Counted from the stretch's first letter, positions 1 to 5,697 are shown. The stretch: 6,370 nt of DNA from JAFGBZ01 sp043817715 (GCA_043817715.1 JBDRGO010000027.1:1-6370), one strand, 5' to 3'. The notes: generated by a model from the letters alone, not told the origin. Program-made: numbers and translations.

Positions 1-297
1 AGACTTATTTTCATTAGATTCCTGATAATAAGACGAATTAAGAGAAACTGAAGGAATATAAGGATGAAAATCAAATCCCTTTAATTCAATTAAATCCAAA
101 TGAGAATAATCATCTGCCTGAACAACATCAACAAAACCAGGATTAATTCTTACTCCAGTAGAAGGCATAACAAAAGTAATTTTTTCCACTTTGCTGGACA
201 AAGCTTTGGTAAAGCCATATAAATAAGTTCCAAGCCCGCCAGATTTAAAAGGCGGAAACTCCCAACCAAGCATTAATACCTTCAAATAATTCACCAT
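1..297 (-). CDS. Glycogen/starch-synthase-type glycosyltransferase, N-terminal 99 codons (partial, runs off left edge)
   Basis: Translating the minus strand from the ATG at 295-297 gives 99 uninterrupted codons to the window edge, so the 3' part is missing. The N-terminus reads VLMLGWEFPPFKSGGLGTYL. Residues 11-16 (GWEFPP) and 18-23 (KSGGLG) match the opening beta strand and Lys-x-Gly-Gly-Leu loop of glycogen/starch synthases (GT5) and related GT4 enzymes. In that family the loop lysine contacts the nucleotide-sugar phosphates. The expected role is cytosolic transfer of glucose from a nucleotide sugar to an alpha-glucan or another acceptor. An in-frame TGA at 313-315, with no ATG, GTG or TTG codon between it and the ATG, supports this start, and GAGG lies 13 nt upstream. 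The acceptor, donor and C-terminal Rossmann domain cannot be seen, so glycogen synthase versus a GT4 sugar transferase is undecided. Confidence 0.85.
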   Translation of the reverse strand, partial: MVNYLKVLMLGWEFPPFKSGGLGTYLYGFTKALSSKVEKITFVMPSTGVRINPGFVDVVQADDYSHLDLIELKGFDFHPYIPSVSLNSSYYQESNENKS

Positions 298-310
298 TGA
301 TGCATGATTT

Positions 311-314
311 CCTC
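311..314 (-). promoter_or_regulatory. Possible ribosome binding site for the glycosyltransferase
   Basis: The minus strand reads TGAGGAAATC upstream of the ATG, and GAGG sits 13 nt before it. This is rather far for a Shine-Dalgarno element, so the call is weak. The first two bases of this TGAGG also belong to the in-frame stop that limits the start choice. Confidence 0.35.
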
Positions 315-400
315 ATAATTGTGCAGTTAGTGAAGAAAAAAAAGCATGTCCAGACTGCAATCTAATATAGCGCTTAACTTTAATAAAAAGCTTTGCATTT

Positions 401-422
401 GGAAAAATGAACAAGAAAAAGG
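401..422 (-). terminator. Oligo-T terminator candidate downstream of the 103-aa gene
   Basis: On the minus strand, just after the TAA of the 103-aa gene, there are two five-T runs separated by a CTTGTTCA stretch, with no GC-rich hairpin. Archaeal RNA polymerase can terminate on oligo-T tracts alone. The rest of 298-438 holds no gene I can support. A TATA-like CTATATTAG lies at 362-370 on the minus strand, about 69 nt upstream of the glycosyltransferase ATG, and could drive that gene. Confidence 0.4.
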
Positions 423-438
423 ATTCTTAGAAACCAAT

Positions 439-750
439 TTAGCGCAACATATCACTAAGGTCTTTGACTTTCTTACTGTCAGCAGCTATCCTTCTTTGCA
501 ACTCAGCAAAACGAGAGAATTGACTTAATTCATGTAATCTTTTAGCAGACAAGCTTTCTAATGGCTGGCCTGCCATGCTGGCCAACACTTCTTTATTTCC
601 CCTTATTCTTTCTTCAACATAAGAAATCGCTTCTTTGATTGATTTAGGAGTGAGCCCCTGAAAACGCCCTGCGCGGCCCGTTGTTTTTTTACGTAAATTC
701 TTTGGCTCCTCCCCACGAGGGATTCTTCTTAGTTTTCTTACGGAACCCAT
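439..750 (-). CDS. Small basic protein of unknown function, 103 aa
   Basis: I do not recognise this protein. It starts at an ATG (748-750) and ends in TAA. The first ~33 residues are strongly basic and Arg/Lys/Gly-rich (for example RKLRRIPRGEEPKNLRKK), as in nucleic-acid-binding tails. The remainder (about 34-103) is predominantly charged and helical in character, including SIKEAISYVEERIRGNK and ELQRRIAADSKKVKDLSDMLR. There is no cysteine, signal peptide or membrane segment. A TATA-like box about 28 nt upstream of the ATG and no Shine-Dalgarno motif suggest a leaderless transcript, which supports this being a real gene. Local GC is about 43% (hand count over 481-750), against about 28-35% in several neighbouring coding lines, with a GC-rich patch near 661-720. 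RNA or ribosome binding is only a guess from charge. Confidence 0.7.
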   Translation of the reverse strand: MGSVRKLRRIPRGEEPKNLRKKTTGRAGRFQGLTPKSIKEAISYVEERIRGNKEVLASMAGQPLESLSAKRLHELSQFSRFAELQRRIAADSKKVKDLSDMLR

Positions 751-770
751 ATAATGATATTAAACAAAAC

Positions 771-781
771 TTATATTTAAA
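771..781 (-). promoter_or_regulatory. TATA-like promoter of the 103-aa gene
   Basis: The minus strand reads TTTAAATATAA. Its TTTAAAT core is centred about 28 nt upstream of the ATG at 750. In archaea the TATA box lies about 26 nt before the transcription start, so transcription would begin at or next to the start codon (a leaderless mRNA). It shares the 751-861 intergenic region with the divergent kinase promoter. Confidence 0.55.
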
Positions 782-831
782 ACTATCTTAAATTCTTGGT
801 TAAGCGTTTATTGTTCAAAAACAACTAAACC

Positions 832-841
832 AATAAATACA
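832..841 (+). promoter_or_regulatory. TATA-like promoter of the PfkB-family kinase
   Basis: AATAAATACA is centred about 26 nt upstream of the ATG at 862, and no GTGA or GAGG motif precedes the start codon. Spacing and absence of a Shine-Dalgarno element fit a leaderless archaeal transcript. Confidence 0.5.
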
Positions 842-861
842 ATTATGCTGTTATTTTAAAG

Positions 862-1818
862 ATGAAATCAAAGATTTTGTGTATTGGCTCTGCAACAGAA
901 GACATTTTTGTCAAAACAAGCGAATTTCATTTCAGGAAAAGCAAAACAGAAAAAGGAACTGATTTATGCTTAAAACTGGGAAAAAAATTTGACATAGAAG
1001 AAATTCATTTTGATTTTGGCGGAGGCGCATTAAACACTTCGCTTGGATTCAAAAAAATGGATTTTGATACAAATGTATTGATTTCTTTAGGCAATGACTC
1101 AACAGCAAAAAAAATTGAAATGATATTAAAAATGGAAAAAATTAATGCAATCAAAGTTCCTTCTGAACAGGCAACTGGTTTTTCAATTATTTTCAGGAAA
1201 CCAAAAGGGGAAAGGACAATAATGACTTACAGGGGAGCAAACAATGACTGGCATGAAAACAGAATTGACTGGAACAAGCTGAAAAAAATGAACTGGTTTT
1301 ATATAAGCTCTTTTGGAACAAATGAAAAATTCCTGGAAAAAATTGCCGGCTTCTGCAAAAAAAACAAAATTAAACTTGCGTTTAATCCTGGAGCATCACA
1401 AAGAAAACTCGGATTGGATAAACTGAAAAAAGTAGTAAAAGAATGTTATGCAATAATTTTAAACAAAGAAGAAATAACTGAATGGACAAAAAAGAAAAAT
1501 GAAATGGATGCAATGCGGGAATTAAATGAAATTGGAACAAAAATTGTTGTAGTAACAGATGGAAGAAAAGGAAGCAAAGCATTTAATGGAAAAAAATTCT
1601 TTAAACAAAAAGGATTTGAAGTTGAAAGAAAAGATGTTACAGGGGCAGGAGATGCTTTTTCAGTTGGGTTTATTGCAGGAATGGAAAACAAAAAAAATAT
1701 TGCTTTTGCACTAAAAACAGGAACAGCAAATGCCTGTTCAACAATAACAAAAATCGGCGCACACAATGGAATACTTTCATTTAAAGAAGCAGAAAAATTT
1801 GTAAAAAAATATGATTGA
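862..1818 (+). CDS. PfkB/ribokinase-family carbohydrate or nucleoside kinase
   Basis: This 318-aa protein has the usual length of the PfkB family, which transfers the gamma-phosphate of ATP to a hydroxymethyl group of a sugar or nucleoside in the cytosol. It opens with a beta strand (KILCIGSATEDIFV). The substrate-side Gly-Gly motif is GGGALN at residues 53-58, and an NPG lies at 175-177. The N-x-x-E metal/phosphate motif is NKEE at 201-204, followed by VTDGRKGS at 231-238. The ATP/anion-hole signature is DVTGAGDAF at 258-266, with catalytic base Asp264. All key residues are present, so it should be active. The substrate cannot be read from motifs: ribokinase, fructokinase/phosphofructokinase-B, ADP-ribose-like or nucleoside kinases of the archaeal NMP pathway are all possible. 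Its TGA abuts the stop of the convergent gene with no spacer. It appears monocistronic. Confidence 0.92.
   Translation: MKSKILCIGSATEDIFVKTSEFHFRKSKTEKGTDLCLKLGKKFDIEEIHFDFGGGALNTSLGFKKMDFDTNVLISLGNDSTAKKIEMILKMEKINAIKVPSEQATGFSIIFRKPKGERTIMTYRGANNDWHENRIDWNKLKKMNWFYISSFGTNEKFLEKIAGFCKKNKIKLAFNPGASQRKLGLDKLKKVVKECYAIILNKEEITEWTKKKNEMDAMRELNEIGTKIVVVTDGRKGSKAFNGKKFFKQKGFEVERKDVTGAGDAFSVGFIAGMENKKNIAFALKTGTANACSTITKIGAHNGILSFKEAEKFVKKYD
1793..1809 (-). terminator. Oligo-T terminator for the 89-aa gene, inside the kinase 3' end
   Basis: Reading the minus strand past the stop of the 89-aa gene gives a T7 run (1803-1809) and a T5 run (1793-1797). On the other strand these are the Lys/Phe-rich C-terminus of the kinase (EKFVKKYD). 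There is no intergenic space, so termination would have to occur within the opposing coding sequence. Confidence 0.4.
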
Positions 1819-2088
1819 TTACTTTGGTTTTTTAGGGAAAATTTTTAATCTCCTTCGCATTCTCTTAAACAATTTTTGTTCAACAATTTGGCTGCGTCTG
1901 GAATATATTCTGTAACCAATCCGCCCCATATGCTCTGGCTTTAAACGCCATTCCCTTAAAACTTCCTGATAAGAACGATTCTTCATTTCATCTGAAATTC
2001 TGAACTCATTAAATTCATTGTCATGTTCTTCTTTTGAAGCCCAAGTTTTTCCTTCTGGATTATATCTTCTAAAAGGAGCATAAACCAC
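1819..2088 (-). CDS. Unknown small basic protein, 89 aa, GTG start
   Basis: I do not recognise this protein. It starts at GTG (2086-2088) and ends in TAA directly against the kinase stop. An in-frame TGA lies three codons upstream, and no ATG occurs until well inside, so GTG is the best start. A GTGA Shine-Dalgarno-like core (2095-2098) sits 6 nt upstream, and a TTTAAAT box is about 35 nt upstream. The N-terminus is aromatic (VYAPFRRYNPEGKTWAS), the middle is acidic/charged (EEHDNEFNEFRISDEM), and the C-terminal third is strongly basic (RSQIVEQKLFKRMRRRLKIFPKKPK). No cysteines, signal peptide or membrane helix are visible. The basic tail suggests nucleic-acid or ribosome contact, but that is inference only. 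Confidence 0.6.
   Translation of the reverse strand: MVYAPFRRYNPEGKTWASKEEHDNEFNEFRISDEMKNRSYQEVLREWRLKPEHMGRIGYRIYSRRSQIVEQKLFKRMRRRLKIFPKKPK
1828..1846 (+). terminator. Oligo-T terminator for the kinase, inside the convergent gene
   Basis: After the kinase TGA the plus strand carries a T6 run (1828-1833) and a T5 run (1842-1846). On the minus strand these encode the Lys/Pro-rich end of the 89-aa protein (KIFPKKPK). No hairpin is seen, consistent with archaeal oligo-T termination. Confidence 0.45.
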
Positions 2089-2119
2089 TTTACTTCACGC
2101 ATAAATTAAATAACAAAAA

Positions 2120-2126
2120 ATTTAAA
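2120..2126 (-). promoter_or_regulatory. TATA-like box for the 89-aa gene
   Basis: The minus strand reads TTTTAAATTTT here; its TTTAAAT core is centred about 35 nt before the GTG start. The same core lies 33-34 nt from the starts at 2170 and 5791. Surrounding sequence is very A/T-rich, so chance matches are likely. Confidence 0.35.
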
Positions 2127-2133
2127 AGAAATA

Positions 2134-2166
2134 TTTAAATACTAAAAGCGTATTAGTATTAGTGAT
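2134..2166 (+). promoter_or_regulatory. TATA box and Shine-Dalgarno of the DUF5752/winged-helix/zinc-ribbon operon
   Basis: TTTAAAT at 2134-2140 is centred 33 nt before the ATG at 2170. GTGAT at 2162-2166 precedes the ATG by 3 nt. The core pairs with the ATCAC of the archaeal 16S 3' end, and in that register the full GGAGGTGAT would place GGAGG 7 nt from the ATG. The same AGTGATTAAATGAA string occurs at the dxr start. Confidence 0.55.
2138..2160. repeat. 8-bp inverted repeat overlapping the operon promoter
   Basis: AATACTAA (2138-2145) and TTAGTATT (2153-2160) are perfect reverse complements separated by 7 nt. The repeat begins inside the TATA-like box and ends at the predicted transcription start, where a bound dimer would block transcription. 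The second gene of this operon encodes a winged-helix protein, so autoregulation is a reasonable but untested inference. Confidence 0.5.
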
Positions 2167-2169
2167 TAA

Positions 2170-2568
2170 ATGAATTTCCTTGAAAATTTTTTACAGAAAC
2201 TGAAAAAAGAAGCCAAAGTTTTTTTTGATGAAATGAACAAATACGAACTGCAGAAAACAAACGGGGCAGAATGTGCTTCAGTTTTATTAAGTGAAGTAAA
2301 ACACGCAGACCACTACTTCTATTTGAACAATGATCTTGCAATAAAAAGCTTGTGCGATTTATCAAGCCATTTAAAAGAAATGGATGAAGGAACTTTCAAA
2401 CACCACGTAAATGAAGAAAAAAATGATTTCGGCGAATGGGTTACAAATATTATCGGCGACAAAACATTAGGAAAAAAAATGAATGAATTAAAAGAACAGG
2501 ATGAAATGAGTAAAGCAGTAGAAATTAGAGTAGATTATATAAAAAGAAGAGCACAACAAAATTACTGA
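2170..2568 (+). CDS. DUF5752-like protein, first gene of a three-gene operon
   Basis: This is a 132-aa cytosolic protein. Residues about 48-106 carry the pattern I associate with DUF5752: HYFYLNNDLAIKSLCDL, then HHVNEEKNDFGEWVTNIIGD with the characteristic H-V-N...K-N-D-F..W sequence and a trailing I-GD. The function of that family is not established. In my recollection it is common in archaea and sometimes associated with glycosyltransferases, which is interesting given the glycosyltransferase at the left edge. The N-terminal ~25 residues are an amphipathic, Lys/Phe-rich helix and the C-terminal ~25 are a charged helix. There is no signal peptide or membrane segment. The start is supported by a GTGAT Shine-Dalgarno core and TATA-like box. 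The next gene follows after 5 nt, so the two are almost certainly co-transcribed. The family assignment is from motif memory. Confidence 0.8.
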   Translation: MNFLENFLQKLKKEAKVFFDEMNKYELQKTNGAECASVLLSEVKHADHYFYLNNDLAIKSLCDLSSHLKEMDEGTFKHHVNEEKNDFGEWVTNIIGDKTLGKKMNELKEQDEMSKAVEIRVDYIKRRAQQNY

Positions 2569-2573
2569 TTTAT

Positions 2574-2846
2574 ATGGAACTTTCATTAAAAGACAAGGAA
2601 GTTTTAGTTAATTTATTAGATAAACCAAAAACAATTGAAGAACTGCAAAGCAACGCTTTTCTAAGTTTTAATGAAACAAGAGAAATAGTAAAAGAACTGC
2701 TGAAAAAAAAGCAGATAAAAAGAGAAAAAAGTTTCCCTACAAAATACTCAATAAACAAAAACATAAAGAAAAAAATAAGGGAAATGAAAAGAAGAATTGA
2801 CTGGACTGAATTAGTTTCAGATGCCTGCTTTGTATGCAACTCTTAA
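2574..2846 (+). CDS. Small winged-helix DNA-binding protein with C-terminal CxxC
   Basis: The 90-aa product has the layout of a winged helix-turn-helix: helix 1 LSLKDKEVLVNLL (4-15), helix 2 TIEELQSNAF (20-29), recognition helix NETREIVKELLKKKQIKRE (33-51), then a short wing SFPTKYSIN (53-61). A basic stretch (KKKIREMKRR, 65-74) follows, and the protein ends with CFVC (Cys85, Cys88) next to the stop. This resembles archaeal transcription regulators of the ArsR/MarR/TrmB type, but no specific family is recognised. The CxxC could bind metal together with a partner or dimer mate, or act as a redox pair. The ATG lies 5 nt after the preceding stop, and the stop-derived TGAT probably serves as its Shine-Dalgarno core. 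The next gene is in the same reading frame, immediately after the TAA. Regulation of its own operon through the upstream inverted repeat is inferred. Confidence 0.75.
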   Translation: MELSLKDKEVLVNLLDKPKTIEELQSNAFLSFNETREIVKELLKKKQIKREKSFPTKYSINKNIKKKIREMKRRIDWTELVSDACFVCNS

Positions 2847-2850
2847 GTGA
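2847..2850 (+). promoter_or_regulatory. GTGA Shine-Dalgarno core deciding the zinc-ribbon start
   Basis: GTGA follows the preceding TAA and lies 5 nt before the ATG at 2856. GTGA is the Shine-Dalgarno core used elsewhere in this window, so reading it as a ribosome site with the ATG as start is preferred. The alternative is translation from the GTG itself, which adds only three residues. Confidence 0.5.
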
Positions 2851-2855
2851 AAAAA

Positions 2856-3074
2856 ATGAGCGAATTTGAAAACAAATTAAAAGAATTAGACAAACAAATT
2901 ATGAAGGATTCTAAAGACGAAAAAAATTTGGTTCCTACCTGCCCTAAATGTGGTTCAACAAATATGACTATCACCCAGACTCCTGCAAAAGTTTATTTCA
3001 GAGAAATAAAAGACTATTATTGCAGAGACTGCAAATACGAAGGACCGCCAATTCTAAAAAAAATAGAAAAATAA
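2856..3074 (+). CDS. Small zinc-ribbon protein (four-cysteine), 72 aa
   Basis: The protein begins with a charged helix (MSEFENKLKELDKQIMKDSK), followed by a zinc ribbon. The first knuckle is CPKC (Cys29, Cys32) with GSTN after it, and the second is CRDC (Cys56, Cys59). The 23-residue insert between them is beta-strand-like (MTITQTPAKVYFREIKDYY). Such ribbons bind one Zn and commonly mediate nucleic-acid or protein contacts in archaea. No specific family or substrate can be assigned. It is the last gene of the operon with the DUF5752-like and winged-helix genes. If translation starts at GTG 2847 the protein has three more residues. Its TAA abuts the stop of pyruvate phosphate dikinase on the opposite strand with no spacer. 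Confidence 0.78.
   Translation: MSEFENKLKELDKQIMKDSKDEKNLVPTCPKCGSTNMTITQTPAKVYFREIKDYYCRDCKYEGPPILKKIEK
3056..3071 (-). terminator. Oligo-T terminator for ppdK, inside the zinc-ribbon gene
   Basis: Past the ppdK stop the minus strand has a T5 run (3067-3071) and a T8 run (3056-3063). They are encoded on the plus strand by the Lys-rich end ILKKIEK of the zinc-ribbon protein. Confidence 0.45.
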
Positions 3075-5690
3075 TTAATTCTTTTTTTCTTTTATTTTAG
3101 CCTGAGCAGCAGCCAGCCTTGCAATTGGAACCCTGAAAGGAGAACAAGAAACATAATTTAGTTTAATTGCATGACAGAATTCAATTGAATCAGGATCCCC
3201 TCCGTGCTCGCCGCAAATTCCTAACTTAATATTTTTATTTGTTTTTTTGGCTAAATCAACTGTCATCTGCATTAATTTTCCTACACCAGAAACATCAATA
3301 GAAACAAAAGGAGAAACAAGAAGGATTTTTTCTTCAAGATATTTGTTCAAAAATTTTCCTTCAACATCATCTCTGGAGAAACCAAAAGTTGTCTGGGTTA
3401 AATCATTGGTTCCAAAAGAAAAGAAGTCAGCAAACTCTGCTATTTTATCAGCAATCAAGGCAGCTCTTGGCAGTTCAATCATTGTCCCTATAGGAATTTT
3501 TAATCCTGTTTCTTCCAGAACTCTTTCAACAATTTTTCTTGACAGTTCTAATTCTTTTGTTATTCCTACAAGAGGAATCATTATTTCAGGTTTTGCATCA
3601 ATTCCTTTTTGGCTTAAATTTCTTGCTGCTTCAGCAATTGCTTTCACCTGCATTTCAATTATTTCAGGATAAACAATTCCTAATCTGCATCCTCTAAAAC
3701 CAAGCATTGGATTAGATTCATGCAATTCATTTACCTTATTAAGGAGAATTTCTTTTTCTTTTAATTCATTTTTTTCTCCAGCGTGCCTTAATTCAATAAT
3801 TTCCTCAATTAATTTTTCCCTTGAAGGAAGGAATTCATGCAATGGCGGGTCAATCAGCCTTATTGTAACAGCCATGCCTTTCATTGCATTCAAAATTTCC
3901 TCAAAGTCTTCTCTCTGCATTACTTCAAGTTTTTCCAAATGTTTTTTTCTTTCTTCTGTTGAAGCAGAAAGAATCATTTTCTGCACAATAGGAAGCCTTT
4001 CAGGCTGGAAAAACATATGTTCTGTCCTGCATAAACCAATGCCTTCAGCACCTAATTCAATTGCTTTTCTTGCGTCTTTTGGGGTGTCAGCGTTTGCCCT
4101 GACTCCAAGCAATCTGATTGAATCACTCCATTCCAGTATTTTAGAAAAAAACTTGTCTGGCTCTGGGTCAATTAATTTAATTTCCCCCAAAAAAACTTTT
4201 CCTGCAGAACCGTCAATTGAAATAAAATCTCCTTCAAGTATTGTCTTGTTTTTCACTTTCATTTCCTTTCTGGAATAATCAATTTTCAGTTCTTCACAGC
4301 CAACAATACATGGCTTGCCCATTCCTCTTGCGACAACAGCAGCATGAGATGTATTTCCGCCTCTGGCAGTGAGAATTCCTTTTGAAGCAATCATTCCATG
4401 AATGTCATCAGGAGAAGTTTCTGCACGAACCAAAATTACATTGCCTGCTTCACTCATTTTTTCTGCTAAATCAGCATCAAAAAAAACTTTTCCAGAAGCA
4501 GCACCAGGAGAAGCATTTAAACCAGAACAAACAGCTTCAAGTTTTTGATTTGGGTCAATTCTTTTATGCAATAACTGATTAAGATCCAAGGGATTGATTC
4601 TAAGCAAAGCTTGCTCTATAGAAATTAATTTTTCTTCAACCATTTCAACTGCAATTCTTACAGCTGACTGGGTAGTTCTTTTTCCGGTTCTGGTTTGAAG
4701 AATAAAAAGTTTTCCTTTTTCAATAGTGAATTCAGTGTCCTGCATTTCCTTGTAATGCTGTTCAAGTTTATCACAAACAGAAACAAACTCAGAATAAATT
4801 TCAGGCATTGTATTATTTAATTCGCTGATTTTTTTTGGGGTTCTGATTCCGGCAACAACATCTTCTCCCTGAGCATTAAACAAAAACTCTCCATATAATT
4901 CTTTTATCCCAGTAGAAGGATTTCTGGTAAAACAAACCCCTGTTCCGGAAGTGTTTCCTAAATTGCCAAAAACCATTTCCTGAATAATTACTGCAGTGCC
5001 CCAATCATCCGGAATCTTATTTAATTTACGATAAGTGATTGCTCTCTTGTTATTCCAGGAATTAAACACTGCTTTAATTGATAAAAGCAGTTGTTCTTTT
5101 GGGTTTTCAGGAAAAGGATTTTTTGTTTCTTTTTCAATTAATTCTTTGTAAGCAGAAATAATTTTTCCCAAAGAAGATTCAGTTAATTCAAAATCTAATT
5201 TAATTCCTGCTGCTTCTTTTTCTTTTTCTAAAATTTCTTCGAACTTGTCATGAGAAATTGATAAAACTACGTTGCCAAACATCTGAAGAAATCTCCTGGA
5301 AGAATCCAAAACAAATCTTTTGTTTCCGGTTTTTTCAATCATTGCGTTCATTGTTTTTTTGTTCAATCCAAGGTTTAATACAGTGTCCATCATGCCTGGC
5401 ATTGATTCCCTTGCGCCGCTCCTTACAGAAACAAGCAAAGGATTTTCACTTGAATCAAATTTTTTTCCTGTCTTTTTTTCCAGAGAAATCAAAGCAGAAT
5501 TAATTTGTTCCTCCAAATTTTCAGGAAAATCATTTTTTTCAAAAAAATTAATGCATGCTTCAGTGGAAATAACAAAACCATTAGGAACAGGCAACTGCAT
5601 TTTAGCCATTTCACATAAATTGCTTCCCTTGCCTCCAAGCAGATTCTTCATTTCCTTGCAGCCTTCACTGAAAAAATAAACATACTTCAA
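3075..5690 (-). CDS. ppdK: Pyruvate, phosphate dikinase (PPDK)
   Basis: PPDK reversibly converts pyruvate + ATP + Pi to PEP + AMP + PPi in the cytosol. In organisms lacking pyruvate kinase it often serves glycolysis. From TTG 5690 the protein is 871 aa, the normal full length, and begins with the canonical KYVYFFSEG. The N-terminal ATP-grasp domain has LLGGKGSNL, VSVRSGARESMPGMMDTVLNLG (about residues 86-107) and TGTGVCFTRNPSTG... further on. The swivelling phosphohistidine domain has GGNTSHAAVVARGMGKPC with catalytic His449. The C-terminal PEP/pyruvate barrel has GLCRTEHMFF, GFRGCRLG, IGTMIELPRAAL, FFSFGTNDLTQ, and GICGEHGGDP with catalytic Cys826, then VSCSPFRVPIARLAAAQA. All catalytic residues are intact. 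One deviation is Asn where most PPDKs have Met in GGMTSHAA, three residues before the His. The gene is divergent from dxr. Confidence 0.97.
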   Translation of the reverse strand: MKYVYFFSEGCKEMKNLLGGKGSNLCEMAKMQLPVPNGFVISTEACINFFEKNDFPENLEEQINSALISLEKKTGKKFDSSENPLLVSVRSGARESMPGMMDTVLNLGLNKKTMNAMIEKTGNKRFVLDSSRRFLQMFGNVVLSISHDKFEEILEKEKEAAGIKLDFELTESSLGKIISAYKELIEKETKNPFPENPKEQLLLSIKAVFNSWNNKRAITYRKLNKIPDDWGTAVIIQEMVFGNLGNTSGTGVCFTRNPSTGIKELYGEFLFNAQGEDVVAGIRTPKKISELNNTMPEIYSEFVSVCDKLEQHYKEMQDTEFTIEKGKLFILQTRTGKRTTQSAVRIAVEMVEEKLISIEQALLRINPLDLNQLLHKRIDPNQKLEAVCSGLNASPGAASGKVFFDADLAEKMSEAGNVILVRAETSPDDIHGMIASKGILTARGGNTSHAAVVARGMGKPCIVGCEELKIDYSRKEMKVKNKTILEGDFISIDGSAGKVFLGEIKLIDPEPDKFFSKILEWSDSIRLLGVRANADTPKDARKAIELGAEGIGLCRTEHMFFQPERLPIVQKMILSASTEERKKHLEKLEVMQREDFEEILNAMKGMAVTIRLIDPPLHEFLPSREKLIEEIIELRHAGEKNELKEKEILLNKVNELHESNPMLGFRGCRLGIVYPEIIEMQVKAIAEAARNLSQKGIDAKPEIMIPLVGITKELELSRKIVERVLEETGLKIPIGTMIELPRAALIADKIAEFADFFSFGTNDLTQTTFGFSRDDVEGKFLNKYLEEKILLVSPFVSIDVSGVGKLMQMTVDLAKKTNKNIKLGICGEHGGDPDSIEFCHAIKLNYVSCSPFRVPIARLAAAQAKIKEKKN
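3082..3098 (+). terminator. Oligo-T terminator for the zinc-ribbon operon, inside ppdK
   Basis: After the zinc-ribbon TAA the plus strand has a T7 run (3082-3088) and two T4 runs (3090-3093, 3095-3098). On the minus strand these are Lys codons of the PPDK C-terminus (AKIKEKKN). No hairpin is visible. Confidence 0.45.
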
Positions 5691-5697
5691 CCAAAAA

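Noticed and set aside
298..438. Possible small RNA or tRNA between the glycosyltransferase and 103-aa genes
   Set aside because: No cloverleaf, C/D box pair or stable GC stem was found by eye; only T-runs and weak TATA-like sequence.
346..528. Plus-strand 60-codon ORF overlapping the 103-aa gene
   Set aside because: Its 3' half is antisense to the better-supported 103-aa gene. It has no Shine-Dalgarno or TATA support and no domain-like composition.
1382..1766. Minus-strand ORFs within the kinase gene, rich in Phe and Leu, resembling membrane proteins
   Set aside because: The hydrophobicity is the mirror of Lys/Glu-rich codons on the plus strand; the kinase itself is certain.
2570..2839. Minus-strand 89-codon ORF antisense to the winged-helix gene with apparent membrane stretches
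   Set aside because: It is a shadow of the A-rich winged-helix coding strand. The operon spacing and Shine-Dalgarno pattern favour the plus strand.
2574..3074. Winged-helix and zinc-ribbon ORFs are in the same frame, separated only by a TAA, suggesting one protein with a readthrough stop or a nonsense mutation
   Set aside because: The second ORF has its own GTGA core and ATG and an N-terminal helix typical of a true start, and each product looks complete. Homologues fused without the stop would reopen the question.
3247..4582. Several plus-strand ORFs of 66-141 codons antisense to ppdK
   Set aside because: They lie entirely within a gene whose catalytic motifs are intact. They are Ser/Phe/Leu-rich, as expected from the complement of Lys/Glu-rich coding sequence.
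5258..5679. Plus-strand ORFs antisense to the ppdK 5' end
   Set aside because: Same shadow effect over the ATP-grasp coding region; no independent start signals.
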